A stretch of 56,218 nucleotides of DNA, taken from NCBI GenBank assembly GCA_944320965.1, contig CALUJO010000012.1, positions 1 to 56,218 of the forward strand, read 5' to 3'. Made by a program: the position numbers and the translations under genes. This stretch comes from an uncultured Bacteroidaceae bacterium. GTDB lineage: Bacteria > Bacteroidota > Bacteroidia > Bacteroidales > Bacteroidaceae. Below, one piece after another: positions 1-8,468 of this stretch. Each line of letters starts with the position of its first letter. Within the stretch, counting starts at the first letter, position 1. The notes beneath the pieces are model-generated. The model was given only the letters and a program-made list of their open reading frames with translations. It did no database searches and was not told where the DNA came from.

Positions 1-95
1 GTTGATTTGTAATAACTTGATTATTATCAACATATTGAAGCTTTGTGAGATTTCTTGATTGTGTAAGTTAAAGTCCCGTACGCACCGCAAAAGTT
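1..95. other. unassigned left edge
   Basis: No gene can be supported here. A short inverted repeat (GTTGAT near base 1, ATCAAC near base 31) is visible, and a terminator follows at 96, so this is probably the 3' end or 3' UTR of a rightward transcript that starts outside the window. Confidence 0.3.
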
Positions 96-135
96 AGAGG
101 TTATATATCTTTGGTATATAACCTCTTTTATTTTA
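96..135 (+). terminator. intrinsic terminator of an upstream rightward gene
   Basis: A perfect 12-bp stem (96-107 with 115-126, loop of 7) is followed by a T-rich run. It is oriented to stop transcription entering from the left window edge. Confidence 0.75.
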
Positions 136-173
136 TTTACTTGTTATAAACGTATAATCTTATATGTTTTCTT

Positions 174-236
174 AAAATAAAGGTTTCGTTCCTGAGAACG
201 AAACCTTTGTTCTTGTAACCGGAACTTTCGGTTGAA
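174..236. repeat. array of three 21-nt imperfect palindromic units (locus 1)
   Basis: Three consecutive 21-nt units (174-194, 195-215, 216-236) share the pattern AACCGAA..TTCGGTT and short GTTCYTG linkers. The first two units also pair with each other as a 13-bp hairpin (179-191 with 196-208). Similar arrays lie at 14070, 33089 and 40102. The unit lengths and shared linkers show more than a simple terminator. Confidence 0.65.
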
Positions 237-272
237 TATTTTGTTTTTAGTATAATCTTTATGTAAGCTGAT

Positions 273-635
273 TTATTGAAAATTGAATAGCAGCCATATT
301 GCATAAAACAGAAGAGCTCCGACCGGCAAAGCTAAAACTCCACGGCTCAGAGAATATTTTAGTCTGTAGTCAAATGAGCTTACCCTGCTGTTTTTCCATT
401 TGAATTGCCTTGAAATTACCTCTTCAATATTCCTATAGGTGTATATTATGATGGATATGGCAAATATAAGGGTTGCTATGCAGGAAAAAATAAAAAAATA
501 ATCGGACGCCTCCTTATTTGAAGACATATCTTTGATTACCAGATTATTGCTCCTGATAATTACAATGGCAAGGAATTCAAGTCCCATAATAATTTCTGAT
601 GCACATGCAATGAGCCAGCATATAAATGTTTTCAT
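273..635 (-). CDS. small integral membrane protein, unknown function
   Basis: This 120-residue protein has three hydrophobic stretches (about residues 5-28, 46-66 and 98-118) and a basic loop rich in R/K between the second and third. I recognise no family. It stands alone, convergent with whatever transcript ends at the 96-135 terminator and divergent from the zapA cluster. The ATG start at 635 is followed at once by a hydrophobic segment, which could be a signal anchor. Its composition suits a real membrane protein, but without a recognised family its status rests on ORF quality alone. Confidence 0.55.
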   Translation of the reverse strand: MKTFICWLIACASEIIMGLEFLAIVIIRSNNLVIKDMSSNKEASDYFFIFSCIATLIFAISIIIYTYRNIEEVISRQFKWKNSRVSSFDYRLKYSLSRGVLALPVGALLFYAIWLLFNFQ

Positions 636-887
636 GTCGGTATTTCTTCTTCTTTTTGTTGATAAGTTTTGAAATATTGTTTTTAATGCAGATTGGTCAG
701 ACCAAAATGTATTTCGTACTAAAGATACTTTTTATAATAAAAACGGCAAAACTAATTTGATAATATTTTATAATATATAATATCTTGTGCCTCTTTAGCT
801 CCTTTTCTGCGTTGTATATAATTAATAGTTACTGATATTTTGTCAAATCAAAAAAATAACCATATATTTGTAAAAATATTGCGGCTC
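636..887. other. AT-rich divergent intergenic region
   Basis: This spacer separates the leftward membrane protein from the rightward zapA cluster and should hold promoters for both. It is very AT-rich (for example around 740-790). I cannot pick a confident TAnnTTTG box. An in-frame TTG at 840 could extend the next gene but is the weaker start. Confidence 0.3.
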
Positions 888-1193
888 ATGACTACTGATG
901 ACAGTATTTTGTTGGAAACTTTCAGATATCGCTTAAACGATTTAATAAGGGCTTATAACAAGACCAGGGAAGAATTTGAGAGTTACAGGCAGAAGGCAGC
1001 AGAAGAGTTGCAACAGAAAGATCTGGAAATTGGCACGCTTAAGGAACAGTTAGCCGAAATACAAGGAAAGTATGCCAGTTTGCAGGTCGCCCGTTCGATA
1101 GCCGGAGGAGAAGGTGATGCCGAATCCACACGTGAAATGTTGAACGGTTTAGTGCGTGAGATAGATAAATGCATAGCTTTGTTGAATTCATAA
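888..1193 (+). CDS. small coiled-coil protein upstream of zapA
   Basis: This 101-residue protein (ATG at 888; an in-frame TTG at 840 would add 16 residues) is mostly charged helix. Residues about 20-70 are rich in E, K, Q and R with heptad-like leucines, as in a short coiled coil, and the C-terminal part after a GGEGDAES linker is a second helix. It ends 9 bp before zapA, so the two are probably co-transcribed. I do not recognise a named family. The position suggests a partner of ZapA in the division machinery, analogous to ZapB, but that is inference from context and shape only. Confidence 0.7.
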   Translation: MTTDDSILLETFRYRLNDLIRAYNKTREEFESYRQKAAEELQQKDLEIGTLKEQLAEIQGKYASLQVARSIAGGEGDAESTREMLNGLVREIDKCIALLNS

Positions 1194-1202
1194 AGCAAAG
1201 AT

Positions 1203-1496
1203 ATGGACAATGATAAGCTGAAAATAAGGTTGGGATTGCCAACGTGCCCGTTGCCGTTGCTTGAGATTGACCGTAAGGACGAATCTTACTACCGCATGGC
1301 AGCAGAAGCAGTTCCGGTGATATTGGCCAGATATCAGGAAATATATAAAGAGCTCCCTAAAGATGCTCATTATCATATGGCTATGATTCATTTTGCCGCA
1401 AATATGTTTTCTCTGAAAGACAAAAATGAGACTGGACCATATAAAGATAACATTAAGGAGGCTATAAGAAAGATAGAAGATACATTGGGGTTGTAA
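1203..1496 (+). CDS. zapA: cell division protein ZapA
   Basis: This 97-residue protein matches the ZapA family, which binds FtsZ in the cytoplasm and bundles protofilaments at the Z ring. It has a short N-terminal strand-rich head (residues 1-40, with the LKIRLGLPTCPLPL start) and a C-terminal helical half suited to dimerisation. Length is normal for the family. It sits between the coiled-coil protein at 888 and rny at 1603, an arrangement seen in other Bacteroidales. The 106-bp gap to rny is too short for a 6S RNA, which lies beside zapA in enterobacteria. Confidence 0.85.
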   Translation: MDNDKLKIRLGLPTCPLPLLEIDRKDESYYRMAAEAVPVILARYQEIYKELPKDAHYHMAMIHFAANMFSLKDKNETGPYKDNIKEAIRKIEDTLGL

Positions 1497-1534
1497 AAGA
1501 CCTTTTATGTAATATATATTGATAGAAATTTCAC

Positions 1535-1580
1535 GCACAGCAACTGTTGTTTTTGCAATGGTTTGTTGTGCTTTTTATTT
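1535..1580 (+). terminator. possible terminator after zapA
   Basis: A stem of about 9 bp with one G-U pair (GCACAGCAA at 1535 with TTGTTGTGC ending at 1571) is followed by CTTTTTATTT. It would separate zapA from rny or attenuate read-through. The loop is long, so support is moderate. Confidence 0.45.
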
Positions 1581-1602
1581 ATAAATAAATTAAATTACAA
1601 TT

Positions 1603-3138
1603 ATGGGTTTGACAATAATATTACCAATCGTCTGTTTCGTCGTAGGTAGTGTTGTGTCCTATTTCGTTTACGTGGCTGTAATGAAGAACAGATACAACAA
1701 TATGCTTAAGGAGGCAGAAACAGAAGCCGAAGTAATAAAGAAAAACAAATTGCTTGAGGTGAAGGAAAAGTTCCTGAACAAGAAAGCAGAGTTGGAGAAA
1801 GAAGTTGCTGCAAGAAACCAGAAAATCCAGCAGGCAGAGAATCGTCTGAAGCAGAAGGAAATCAGTCTTAACCAGAAGCAGGAAGACTTGCAGAAGAAGA
1901 AAAGTGAAAATGAGAATTTCCGTGCTGCCCTTGAAGCGCAGGTCAAGAACCTTGACAAGCAGAAAGAGGAACTGGAAAAACTGCAGCAGCAGGAAATTGC
2001 AAAATTGGAATCAATTTCAGGGCTTTCTGCTGAAGAAGCAAAGGAAAGACTTGTAGAATCCTTGAAAGAAGAGGCAAAGACACAGGCTGCATCCTATATC
2101 AATGATATTATGGATGATGCAAAGATGACTGCAACAAAGGAAGCCAAGAGAATTGTAATCCAGTCAATACAGAGAGTTGCAACCGAAACTGCAATTGAAA
2201 ATTCAGTAACGGTATTCCATATTGAAAGTGATGAGATAAAGGGACGAATAATCGGTCGTGAAGGTCGCAACATACGTGCTCTTGAAGCTGCCACTGGTGT
2301 TGAAATCATTGTTGATGATACTCCTGAAGCTATTGTCCTTTCGGCTTTTGACCCTGTCAGAAGAGAGGTTGCTCGCCTTGCACTGCACCAGCTTGTTACA
2401 GACGGACGTATACATCCGGCACGTATTGAAGAAGTTGTTGCAAAGGTCCGCAAGCAGCTTGAAGAAGAAATCGTTGAGGTTGGTAAACGTACAACAATTG
2501 ACCTTGGTATCCATGGTCTTCATCCTGAACTTATCCGTATTATCGGTAAGATGAGATACCGTTCATCTTATGGTCAGAACCTGTTGCAGCATGCACGTGA
2601 AACAGCAAATCTTTGTGCTGTGATGGCTTCTGAACTTGGTCTTAATCCTAAGAAAGCCAAGAGAGCCGGACTTCTTCACGATATTGGTAAGGTGCCTGAT
2701 GAGGAACCTGAATTACCACACGCATTGCTTGGTATGAAGCTTGCCGAAAAGTATAAGGAAAAACCAGATATATGCAATGCAATCGGTTCTCACCACGACG
2801 AGATTGAAATGAATTCACTTATCGCTCCTATCGTACAGGTTTGTGATGCTATTTCAGGAGCACGCCCGGGAGCACGCCGTGAAATTGTTGAAGCTTATAT
2901 TAAACGTCTGAATGACCTTGAACAGCTTGCATTGTCATATCCGGGAGTAACTAAGACTTATGCTATCCAGGCAGGCCGTGAATTGAGAGTTATAGTAGGT
3001 GCTGACAAGATTGACGATAAGCAGACCGAAAATCTGTCAACCGAGATTGCCAAGAAGATTCAGGATGAAATGACTTATCCGGGACAGGTTAAGATTACAG
3101 TAATCCGTGAGACAAGAGCGGTAAGTTACGCAAAATAA
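1603..3138 (+). CDS. rny: ribonuclease Y (membrane-anchored endoribonuclease)
   Basis: RNase Y starts mRNA decay by endonucleolytic cleavage at the inner membrane. The 511 residues show the full family order: an N-terminal membrane helix (about 4-26), a long K/E/Q-rich coiled coil (about 30-160), a KH RNA-binding domain with [15 protein letters not shown] near residues 212-226, and an HD domain with the metal-binding pair in LLHDIGK near residue 356. The length is typical and nothing is truncated. A G-U-containing hairpin with a T-run follows, so it forms its own transcription unit or ends the zapA one. Confidence 0.96.
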   Translation: MGLTIILPIVCFVVGSVVSYFVYVAVMKNRYNNMLKEAETEAEVIKKNKLLEVKEKFLNKKAELEKEVAARNQKIQQAENRLKQKEISLNQKQEDLQKKKSENENFRAALEAQVKNLDKQKEELEKLQQQEIAKLESISGLSAEEAKERLVESLKEEAKTQAASYINDIMDDAKMTATKEAKRIVIQSIQRVATETAIENSVTVFHIESDEIKGRIIGREGRNIRALEAATGVEIIVDDTPEAIVLSAFDPVRREVARLALHQLVTDGRIHPARIEEVVAKVRKQLEEEIVEVGKRTTIDLGIHGLHPELIRIIGKMRYRSSYGQNLLQHARETANLCAVMASELGLNPKKAKRAGLLHDIGKVPDEEPELPHALLGMKLAEKYKEKPDICNAIGSHHDEIEMNSLIAPIVQVCDAISGARPGARREIVEAYIKRLNDLEQLALSYPGVTKTYAIQAGRELRVIVGADKIDDKQTENLSTEIAKKIQDEMTYPGQVKITVIRETRAVSYAK

Positions 3139-3157
3139 AAACTGATTATTAACATAG

Positions 3158-3196
3158 TAGCCGGACCATTGTTTTGGTTCGGCTATTGTTTTTTAA
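3158..3196 (+). terminator. terminator after rny
   Basis: A 10-bp stem (3158-3167 with 3176-3185, one G-U) is followed by TTGTTTTTT. It lies 19 bp after the rny stop and just before the ferredoxin gene start at 3206. Confidence 0.8.
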
Positions 3197-3205
3197 ATAA
3201 AGGGT

Positions 3206-4033
3206 ATGGAAATAAGTAAAATAAATATAGTTTATTTTTCACCTACGCATACTTCAGCAAAGGTGGCAAAGGCTATTGCGAAGGGATTCGGCAATATCGA
3301 GAGTGAAGTGTTTGATGCAACCAGAAAGGAAGTTGCACTTAAGGCGGAAAAAGACAGTCTGACAATTGTTGCCGTTCCTGTATATGGCGGTCATATTGCA
3401 ATAACTGCACGTCACAGGCTGGAAATGCTAGAGGGAAACGGAACGCCTGTAATTCCGGTTGTGGTTTATGGAAACAGGGCTTATGAAGAAGCCTTGAAGG
3501 AACTTGCAGCATTATTGGAGGAGAAAGGATTTATTCCCGTTGCGGGAGCAACCTTTATTGGTGAGCATTCTTATTCAACAGATGAAAAGCCTATTGCAAA
3601 GGGACGTCCGGACAGCAATGATTTGGCATATGCAGAAAATTTCGGTAAGGCTGTTTCTGTGAAGATAGACAAGTTGTCTGATGTTGAGTCCGGCAGGGTG
3701 GATGTTGCCAAGATACGTAAGCCTAAACAGCCTTTTTTCAAGTTGCTTGGCTTTGTGTTTAATGTACTTCGTCTGCGTCGTAGCGGCAAACCTATGCCTG
3801 TTACTCCTGTAACCGATGAAAGTCTGTGCAAGCACTGCGGAGCATGCGTTGTTGCGTGTCCGGTTGCTGCAATAGAAAAGGGCAGGGAAGAGGCTACTAA
3901 TGCTTCGCGCTGTATACGCTGCTGTGCTTGTGTCAAGGTATGTCCGCATAAGGCAAGAACGTTTGACACGCCGTTTGCTGACCTTCTGTCCAAGTATTTT
4001 GGCAGTCAGAAGGAAAACTGTACGATATTGTAA
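3206..4033 (+). CDS. flavodoxin-like / 2[4Fe-4S] ferredoxin fusion (EFR1-type)
   Basis: This 275-residue protein joins an N-terminal flavodoxin-like domain (about 1-160; the segment YFSPTHTSAK at 11-20 looks like the FMN phosphate loop) to a C-terminal bacterial-type ferredoxin domain. Two Cys motifs, CKHCGACVVACP near 208-219 and CIRCCACVKVCP near 236-247, should each hold a [4Fe-4S] cluster. This architecture is annotated as EFR1-family ferrodoxin in Bacteroidota and Clostridia. It is a cytoplasmic electron carrier whose partner is not evident from the neighbours. The second motif has an extra Cys (CIRCC). Confidence 0.88.
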   Translation: MEISKINIVYFSPTHTSAKVAKAIAKGFGNIESEVFDATRKEVALKAEKDSLTIVAVPVYGGHIAITARHRLEMLEGNGTPVIPVVVYGNRAYEEALKELAALLEEKGFIPVAGATFIGEHSYSTDEKPIAKGRPDSNDLAYAENFGKAVSVKIDKLSDVESGRVDVAKIRKPKQPFFKLLGFVFNVLRLRRSGKPMPVTPVTDESLCKHCGACVVACPVAAIEKGREEATNASRCIRCCACVKVCPHKARTFDTPFADLLSKYFGSQKENCTIL

Positions 4034-4075
4034 TAATAGCGTTCTGGAGTCGCTATAAAGCCGGAGAAAATATAA

Positions 4076-4122
4076 AACAGAAAAGGAACAAATCTGATAT
4101 TCAGATTTGTTCCTTTTCTGTT
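4076..4122. terminator. bidirectional terminator, ferredoxin gene / der
   Basis: A perfect 22-bp inverted repeat (4076-4097 with 4101-4122) lies between two convergent genes, with A-rich and T-rich flanks that serve both directions. Confidence 0.88.
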
Positions 4123-4135
4123 TATCTTGATTGGT

Positions 4136-5449
4136 TTATTTCTGTCGGAAGAATATATTTATCGGTGTTCCGCAGAAGTTCCACTTTTCACGCATCTTGT
4201 TTTCGATGAAACGCTTGTACGGGTCTTTTACGTACTGTGGAAGGTTTGCAAAGAATACGAACGAAGGTATCTTTGTGTTAGGCAGCTGCGTAACGTATTT
4301 AATCTTGATATACTTTCCTTTGTTTGACGGTGGAGGGTAAGCCTCTATAAGAGGAAGCATTTCTTCGTTAAGCTTTGAAGTTGAAACCCTTCTCATCTTG
4401 TTTTCATATACTTCCTTTGCAGATTCAAGAACCTTGAAGATTCTTTGTTTTGTAAGCGCTGAAGCAAATACAATAGGGAAGTCTGTGAACGGTGCAAGTC
4501 TTGCCTTTATTGCCTCTTTGAACACGTCAATTGCCTTTTGTGACTTGTCTTCAACAAGGTCCCATTTGTTCACTACGACAACAAGTCCCTTGTTGTTCTT
4601 CTGTATCAGTGAGAAGATGTTCAGGTCCTGGCTCTCTATTCCTCTTGTTGCATCAATCATCAGAATACATACATCCGAACTTTCAATTGAGCGGATAGAG
4701 CGTACAATTGAATAGTATTCAAGGTCTTCAGAAACTTTGTTGCGTTTTCTGATACCTGCAGTATCGACAAGATAGAAATCAAAGCCGAATTTGTTGTATC
4801 TTGTATATATTGAGTCACGTGTTGTTCCTGCAATATCTGTTACAATGTTTCTGTCTTCTCCAATGAATGAATTTATGATTGAAGATTTTCCTGCGTTCGG
4901 TCGTCCTACTACTGCAAATCTAGGAACGTCTTCTTCTATTATTTCTTCAATCTTCTCAGGGAATCTTGATATTATCATGTCAAGCAATTCGCCTGTTCCG
5001 CTTCCTGACATAGCAGATACTGAAATAGGATCGCCCAATCCCAAGGAATAGAATTCTGCAGCGTTGTAAAGCAAATCGTTATTGTCTGCCTTGTTTGAAA
5101 CGAGCAGAACCGGTTTTTTAGTTCTTCTCAGTATATTTGCAACCTCCATGTCAAGGTCGGTTACTCCATTTACTATATCGACAACAAACAGTATAACGTC
5201 CGCTTCGTCAACGGCAATTAAAACCTGCTTGCGAATTTCTTCTTCAAATACGTCATTGGAATTGACAACCCATCCTCCTGTGTCCACGATGGAGAACTCT
5301 TTGCCGCACCAGTCTACCTTTCCGTACTGGCGGTCGCGAGTTGTACCCTCCTGTTCATTTACGATGGCCAGTCTTGTCTGTGTAAGACGGTTGAAAAGTG
5401 TTGACTTTCCAACATTCGGCCTTCCTACTATTGCTACTAAATTTCCCAT
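4136..5449 (-). CDS. der: ribosome biogenesis GTPase Der (EngA)
   Basis: Der is an essential GTPase with two GTP-binding domains that helps 50S subunit maturation. The 437 residues show the first P-loop GRPNVGKST at 9-17 and the second, GRPNAGKSS, near 181. Each domain has its own DTGG or DTAG switch II motif and an NKxD motif (NKAD, NKWD). The C-terminal KH-like domain (about 350-437) is present, so the protein is complete. It lies 45 bp downstream of era on the same strand, making a two-gene GTPase operon for ribosome assembly. Confidence 0.97.
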   Translation of the reverse strand: MGNLVAIVGRPNVGKSTLFNRLTQTRLAIVNEQEGTTRDRQYGKVDWCGKEFSIVDTGGWVVNSNDVFEEEIRKQVLIAVDEADVILFVVDIVNGVTDLDMEVANILRRTKKPVLLVSNKADNNDLLYNAAEFYSLGLGDPISVSAMSGSGTGELLDMIISRFPEKIEEIIEEDVPRFAVVGRPNAGKSSIINSFIGEDRNIVTDIAGTTRDSIYTRYNKFGFDFYLVDTAGIRKRNKVSEDLEYYSIVRSIRSIESSDVCILMIDATRGIESQDLNIFSLIQKNNKGLVVVVNKWDLVEDKSQKAIDVFKEAIKARLAPFTDFPIVFASALTKQRIFKVLESAKEVYENKMRRVSTSKLNEEMLPLIEAYPPPSNKGKYIKIKYVTQLPNTKIPSFVFFANLPQYVKDPYKRFIENKMREKWNFCGTPINIFFRQK

Positions 5450-5494
5450 ATACTTAAATGTTTGCGACTGTCACAGCCGTTATTATATATTTTA

Positions 5495-6376
5495 CTAATC
5501 AAGATTGTATCCAAAGTTTTTAAGTTCCTTGTCGGAGTTTCTCCAGTCCTTGTCAACCTTGACAAAGGTTTCAAGGAATATGGTCTTTCCGAAGAACTTT
5601 TCGATATCTTTTCTTGCTTCTGTTGCAACTTTCTTGAGTGCACGTCCCTGCTTGCCTATGATAATGCCTTTCTGGGAGTCGCGTTCTACATAAATAACAA
5701 CATTTATGTTGATTTGTTTGTCTGTTTCCTTGAATTGCTCAACTACAACTTCAACAGAGTAAGGTATTTCCTTGTCATAATAAAGAAGTATCTTTTCTCT
5801 TACAATTTCGGAAACGAAGAATCTTGCTGGCTTGTCAGTGAACTGGTCTTTACCGAAGTACGGCGGTGAGTCTGGAAGCAATTCCTTTATGCGTTTCATC
5901 ACATAGTCTGTGTTGAACTTTACTTTTGCCGATATCGGAATTATTTCTGCCTGCGGAAGCAGTTCTTTCCACTCTGTAACAAGGCTTTCCAATGACTTTT
6001 GTTCTGATATGTCAATCTTGTTTATCAGAAGAAGTATCGGCGCTTTGATATTCTGTACTTTGGTAATAAAGTCGCTGTGTTTGTCGGGTGTTTCAACTGT
6101 GTCTGTAACGTATAGAAGAACATCTGCATCAACAAGTGCGGATTCCGAGAAGTTCAGCATAGACTCCTGCAACTTGTAGTTTGGTTTCAGCACTCCCGGA
6201 GTATCCGAGAATACAATCTGCATATCTTCATCATTGTATATACCCATTATTCTGTGTCTTGTTGTCTGTGCCTTGAATGTTATGATTGACACTTTTTCTC
6301 CAACAAGGACGTTCATGAGTGTTGATTTTCCGACGTTGGGATTTCCAACAATGTTAACAAAGCCGGCTTTGTGCAT
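5495..6376 (-). CDS. era: GTPase Era
   Basis: Era binds GTP and the 3' end of 16S rRNA to check 30S maturation. The 293-residue protein has the P-loop GNPNVGKST at residues 10-18, an NKID motif in the G domain, and a C-terminal KH domain with the IIIGKQGRALK loop near residues 232-242. Length and order are normal. It precedes der in the same leftward operon and follows the fabH terminator. Confidence 0.97.
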   Translation of the reverse strand: MHKAGFVNIVGNPNVGKSTLMNVLVGEKVSIITFKAQTTRHRIMGIYNDEDMQIVFSDTPGVLKPNYKLQESMLNFSESALVDADVLLYVTDTVETPDKHSDFITKVQNIKAPILLLINKIDISEQKSLESLVTEWKELLPQAEIIPISAKVKFNTDYVMKRIKELLPDSPPYFGKDQFTDKPARFFVSEIVREKILLYYDKEIPYSVEVVVEQFKETDKQININVVIYVERDSQKGIIIGKQGRALKKVATEARKDIEKFFGKTIFLETFVKVDKDWRNSDKELKNFGYNLD

Positions 6377-6418
6377 AGATTCTTAGTGAAATAAATGTTC
6401 TGAGTGTAAAGTTAAAAA

Positions 6419-6450
6419 AAACGCATCTTTCTGACGGATGCGTTTTCTTT
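6419..6450 (-). terminator. terminator of fabH
   Basis: An 8-bp stem (6420-6427 with 6437-6444) is followed on the minus strand by a run of seven or more T, 19 bp after the fabH stop. It separates fabH from era. Confidence 0.8.
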
Positions 6451-6462
6451 TTTTATGATATT

Positions 6463-7467
6463 TTATTTTTCACAACCGTCGTATCCCCACTTGACGTAAA
6501 CTGCGCCCCATGTGAAGCCAGCTCCAAAGGCTGTGAATATCATGTTGTCTCCTTTTTTCAACTTGCTTTCAAAGTCCCACAAGCATAATGGAAGAGTTCC
6601 GGCACTGGTGTTACCGTATTTCTCAATATTGATCATGACATTTTCCATAGGAACTTCAAGTCTTTGTGCTACAGCGTCAATAATTCTCAGGTTTGCCTGA
6701 TGAGGAACAATCCAATTGATGTTGTCTTTGTTAAGATTGTTTCTTTCGGCTATTTCTGCTGTCACGTTAGACATGTTGGAAACTGCATATTTGAATACTG
6801 TTCTTCCTTCCTGATGGATATAGTGCATTCTGTTGTCAACACTGAAATAAGAAGGAGGGCAAACAGAACCTCCGGCTTTCATGTGAAGGAAAGGAAGTCC
6901 TTTACCGTCAGTTCTAAGTATAGAGTCAAGAACACCATATTCTTCTGTTGTAGGTTCAAGCATTACTGCTGCTGCACCATCTCCGAAGATTGGACATGTT
7001 GCACGGTCGGAATAGTCAACCATTGAAGACATTTTGTCTGCTCCTACAACTATGACTTTTTTATGTCTTCCAGAGCATATCATGCTTGCTGCAGTTTCAA
7101 GTGCATAAAGAAATCCGCAACATGCAGCCTGCATATCAAAAGCGTATGCATTCTTCAATCCAAGCTTGTCGCAAAGGATAGATGCTGTTGAAGGGAAATG
7201 ATAGTCTGGAGTTGTTGTTGCAACAATGATAGCATCAATGTCGTCTGGATTAGAGTTTGTTTTCTTCATCAGTTGTTTGGCAGCTTTTCGTGCCATGTAT
7301 GATGTTCCCAAACCTTCTTCGTTAAGGATTCTGCGTTCCTTAACTCCGATACGTGTCATAATCCATTCGTCAGTAGTATCTACCATGCGTGAGATTTCCT
7401 CGTTAGTAAGGATGTAATCAGGTACATATCCTCCCACACCGGTAATTACTGCATTTATTTTTTCCAT
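6463..7467 (-). CDS. fabH: 3-oxoacyl-ACP synthase III (KAS III)
   Basis: FabH condenses acetyl-CoA with malonyl-ACP to begin type II fatty acid synthesis in the cytoplasm. The start is placed at ATG 7467 ([12 protein letters not shown]), which fits the family; an upstream in-frame start at 7497 would add 10 residues lacking family character. The catalytic Cys is in AACCGFL near residue 118, the catalytic His in VPHQANLRI and the Asn in GNTSAGT. It is the last gene of a DUF177-rpmF-fabH cluster, a widespread order linking ribosome protein L32 with lipid synthesis. An 8-bp hairpin (7501-7508 with 7521-7528) lies between rpmF and fabH. Confidence 0.96.
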   Translation of the reverse strand: MEKINAVITGVGGYVPDYILTNEEISRMVDTTDEWIMTRIGVKERRILNEEGLGTSYMARKAAKQLMKKTNSNPDDIDAIIVATTTPDYHFPSTASILCDKLGLKNAYAFDMQAACCGFLYALETAASMICSGRHKKVIVVGADKMSSMVDYSDRATCPIFGDGAAAVMLEPTTEEYGVLDSILRTDGKGLPFLHMKAGGSVCPPSYFSVDNRMHYIHQEGRTVFKYAVSNMSNVTAEIAERNNLNKDNINWIVPHQANLRIIDAVAQRLEVPMENVMINIEKYGNTSAGTLPLCLWDFESKLKKGDNMIFTAFGAGFTWGAVYVKWGYDGCEK

Positions 7468-7564
7468 TAATCCGATTGTTAAGTTAGTATAAAACAAATG
7501 CTTTCCTGGTAGATGTTTATCAGGAAAGGTAAGTGTCCCTTACAAAAAGTAAAAGCCACTGTTA

Positions 7565-7750
7565 TTAAACAGCAGCTTCTTTTTCAATTGCTAATTTGCC
7601 TCTGTAATATCCGCACTCGCCACAAACGGTGTGATATACATGCCATGCGCCACAATTTGGGCAGATAGCCAAAGTAGGAGCTACAGCCTTATCATGAGTT
7701 CTTCTCTTAGCTGTTCTAGTTTTTGATTGTCTTCTTTTAGGATGTGCCAT
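7565..7750 (-). CDS. rpmF: 50S ribosomal protein L32
   Basis: This 61-residue basic protein begins MAHPKRRQSKTRTAKRR, typical of L32. It keeps four cysteines as two CxxC pairs (CPNC near 30, CGEC near 44) that can bind zinc, so this is the zinc-ribbon (C+) form. The gene lies 12 bp after the DUF177 stop and before fabH. Confidence 0.96.
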   Translation of the reverse strand: MAHPKRRQSKTRTAKRRTHDKAVAPTLAICPNCGAWHVYHTVCGECGYYRGKLAIEKEAAV

Positions 7751-7762
7751 TTTTCTAAAACT

Positions 7763-8332
7763 TTAATTATTATCTAATATTTTCTTTAATTCTTCCCAAC
7801 GCGGATCAATAGGCTTTTCCATATCACCATCTTCTCCGTCTTCTGTTTCAATTGCAGTATGCTCTCTTAATTTGCGTGCCATTTCTTCGTTGCATTCTCC
7901 TTCTTCATGGATATGCTGTATAGGTATTGCCAAAGAAATGAATTCGCATATAAGCCACGCAACATTCAAAATGCCTTTGCTTTCAGAAACAATTATGATG
8001 TCATCATCATAGTTGTCATCATCTCCGAATTTTGCAATGAAAGTATCGTCTGTTTCTATTTCCAGACGCATATCATCAAGGCATCTGTCGCATTCTACAA
8101 TAACATATCCGTTACATTTTACTGTTACTTCAAATGCCTGCATTGTCTTGCGGACTGTTACATCTGCTACAAGATTTCCCCTAGCAGGTTCTTCTGATTC
8201 AACCAGTTTAAAAAAGTCATCAGTCAGATTGTATGACATGCTGACCTTATCGGTTGTCATTCCTTTCAAATCTATGTCAAACTGCTCAAGGCTATTCACT
8301 TGTTTCTCTTCTTTTAGGCATATTTTACCCAT
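7763..8332 (-). CDS. DUF177 (YceD-like) protein
   Basis: This 189-residue acidic protein belongs to the DUF177/YceD family that almost always precedes rpmF and is linked to 23S rRNA or 50S biogenesis. The family signature CDRCLDDM lies near residue 90, within a beta-rich segment, followed by an acidic loop (DDDNYDDD). The ATG at 8332 lies inside an 8-bp inverted repeat (8326-8333 with 8340-8347), which may modulate its translation. It heads the DUF177-rpmF-fabH cluster. Confidence 0.85.
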   Translation of the reverse strand: MGKICLKEEKQVNSLEQFDIDLKGMTTDKVSMSYNLTDDFFKLVESEEPARGNLVADVTVRKTMQAFEVTVKCNGYVIVECDRCLDDMRLEIETDDTFIAKFGDDDNYDDDIIIVSESKGILNVAWLICEFISLAIPIQHIHEEGECNEEMARKLREHTAIETEDGEDGDMEKPIDPRWEELKKILDNN

Positions 8333-8347
8333 AGCCCATTATGGGTA
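8326..8347 (-). promoter_or_regulatory. inverted repeat over the DUF177 start codon
   Basis: TACCCATA and TATGGGTA form a perfect 8-bp stem with a 6-nt loop, and the start codon sits in one arm. In mRNA this could occlude initiation. No regulator is known to me, so the role is inference. Confidence 0.4.
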
Positions 8348-8468
8348 TGGATATTATTATGCAATTTTCGGGCTACAAAGGTACAAATAATTTGTTGTAT
8401 GGAGTAATTTTATACCAAATATTTAATCATTTATGCTTATTTTTTAATATAAAGCGTTCAGAATCTGC

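Noticed and set aside
174..236. CRISPR array
   Set aside because: Units are contiguous without unique spacers, only three per site, and diverge between units; no cas gene is in the window. The same holds for the arrays at 14070, 33089 and 40102.
840..887. TTG start extending the coiled-coil protein by 16 residues
   Set aside because: TTG starts are rare here and the extra part (NQKNNHIFVKILRL) looks like AT-rich leader.
1497..1602. 6S RNA between zapA and rny
   Set aside because: 6S RNA lies next to zapA in enterobacteria, but this gap is only 106 bp, too short, and shows only a terminator-like stem.
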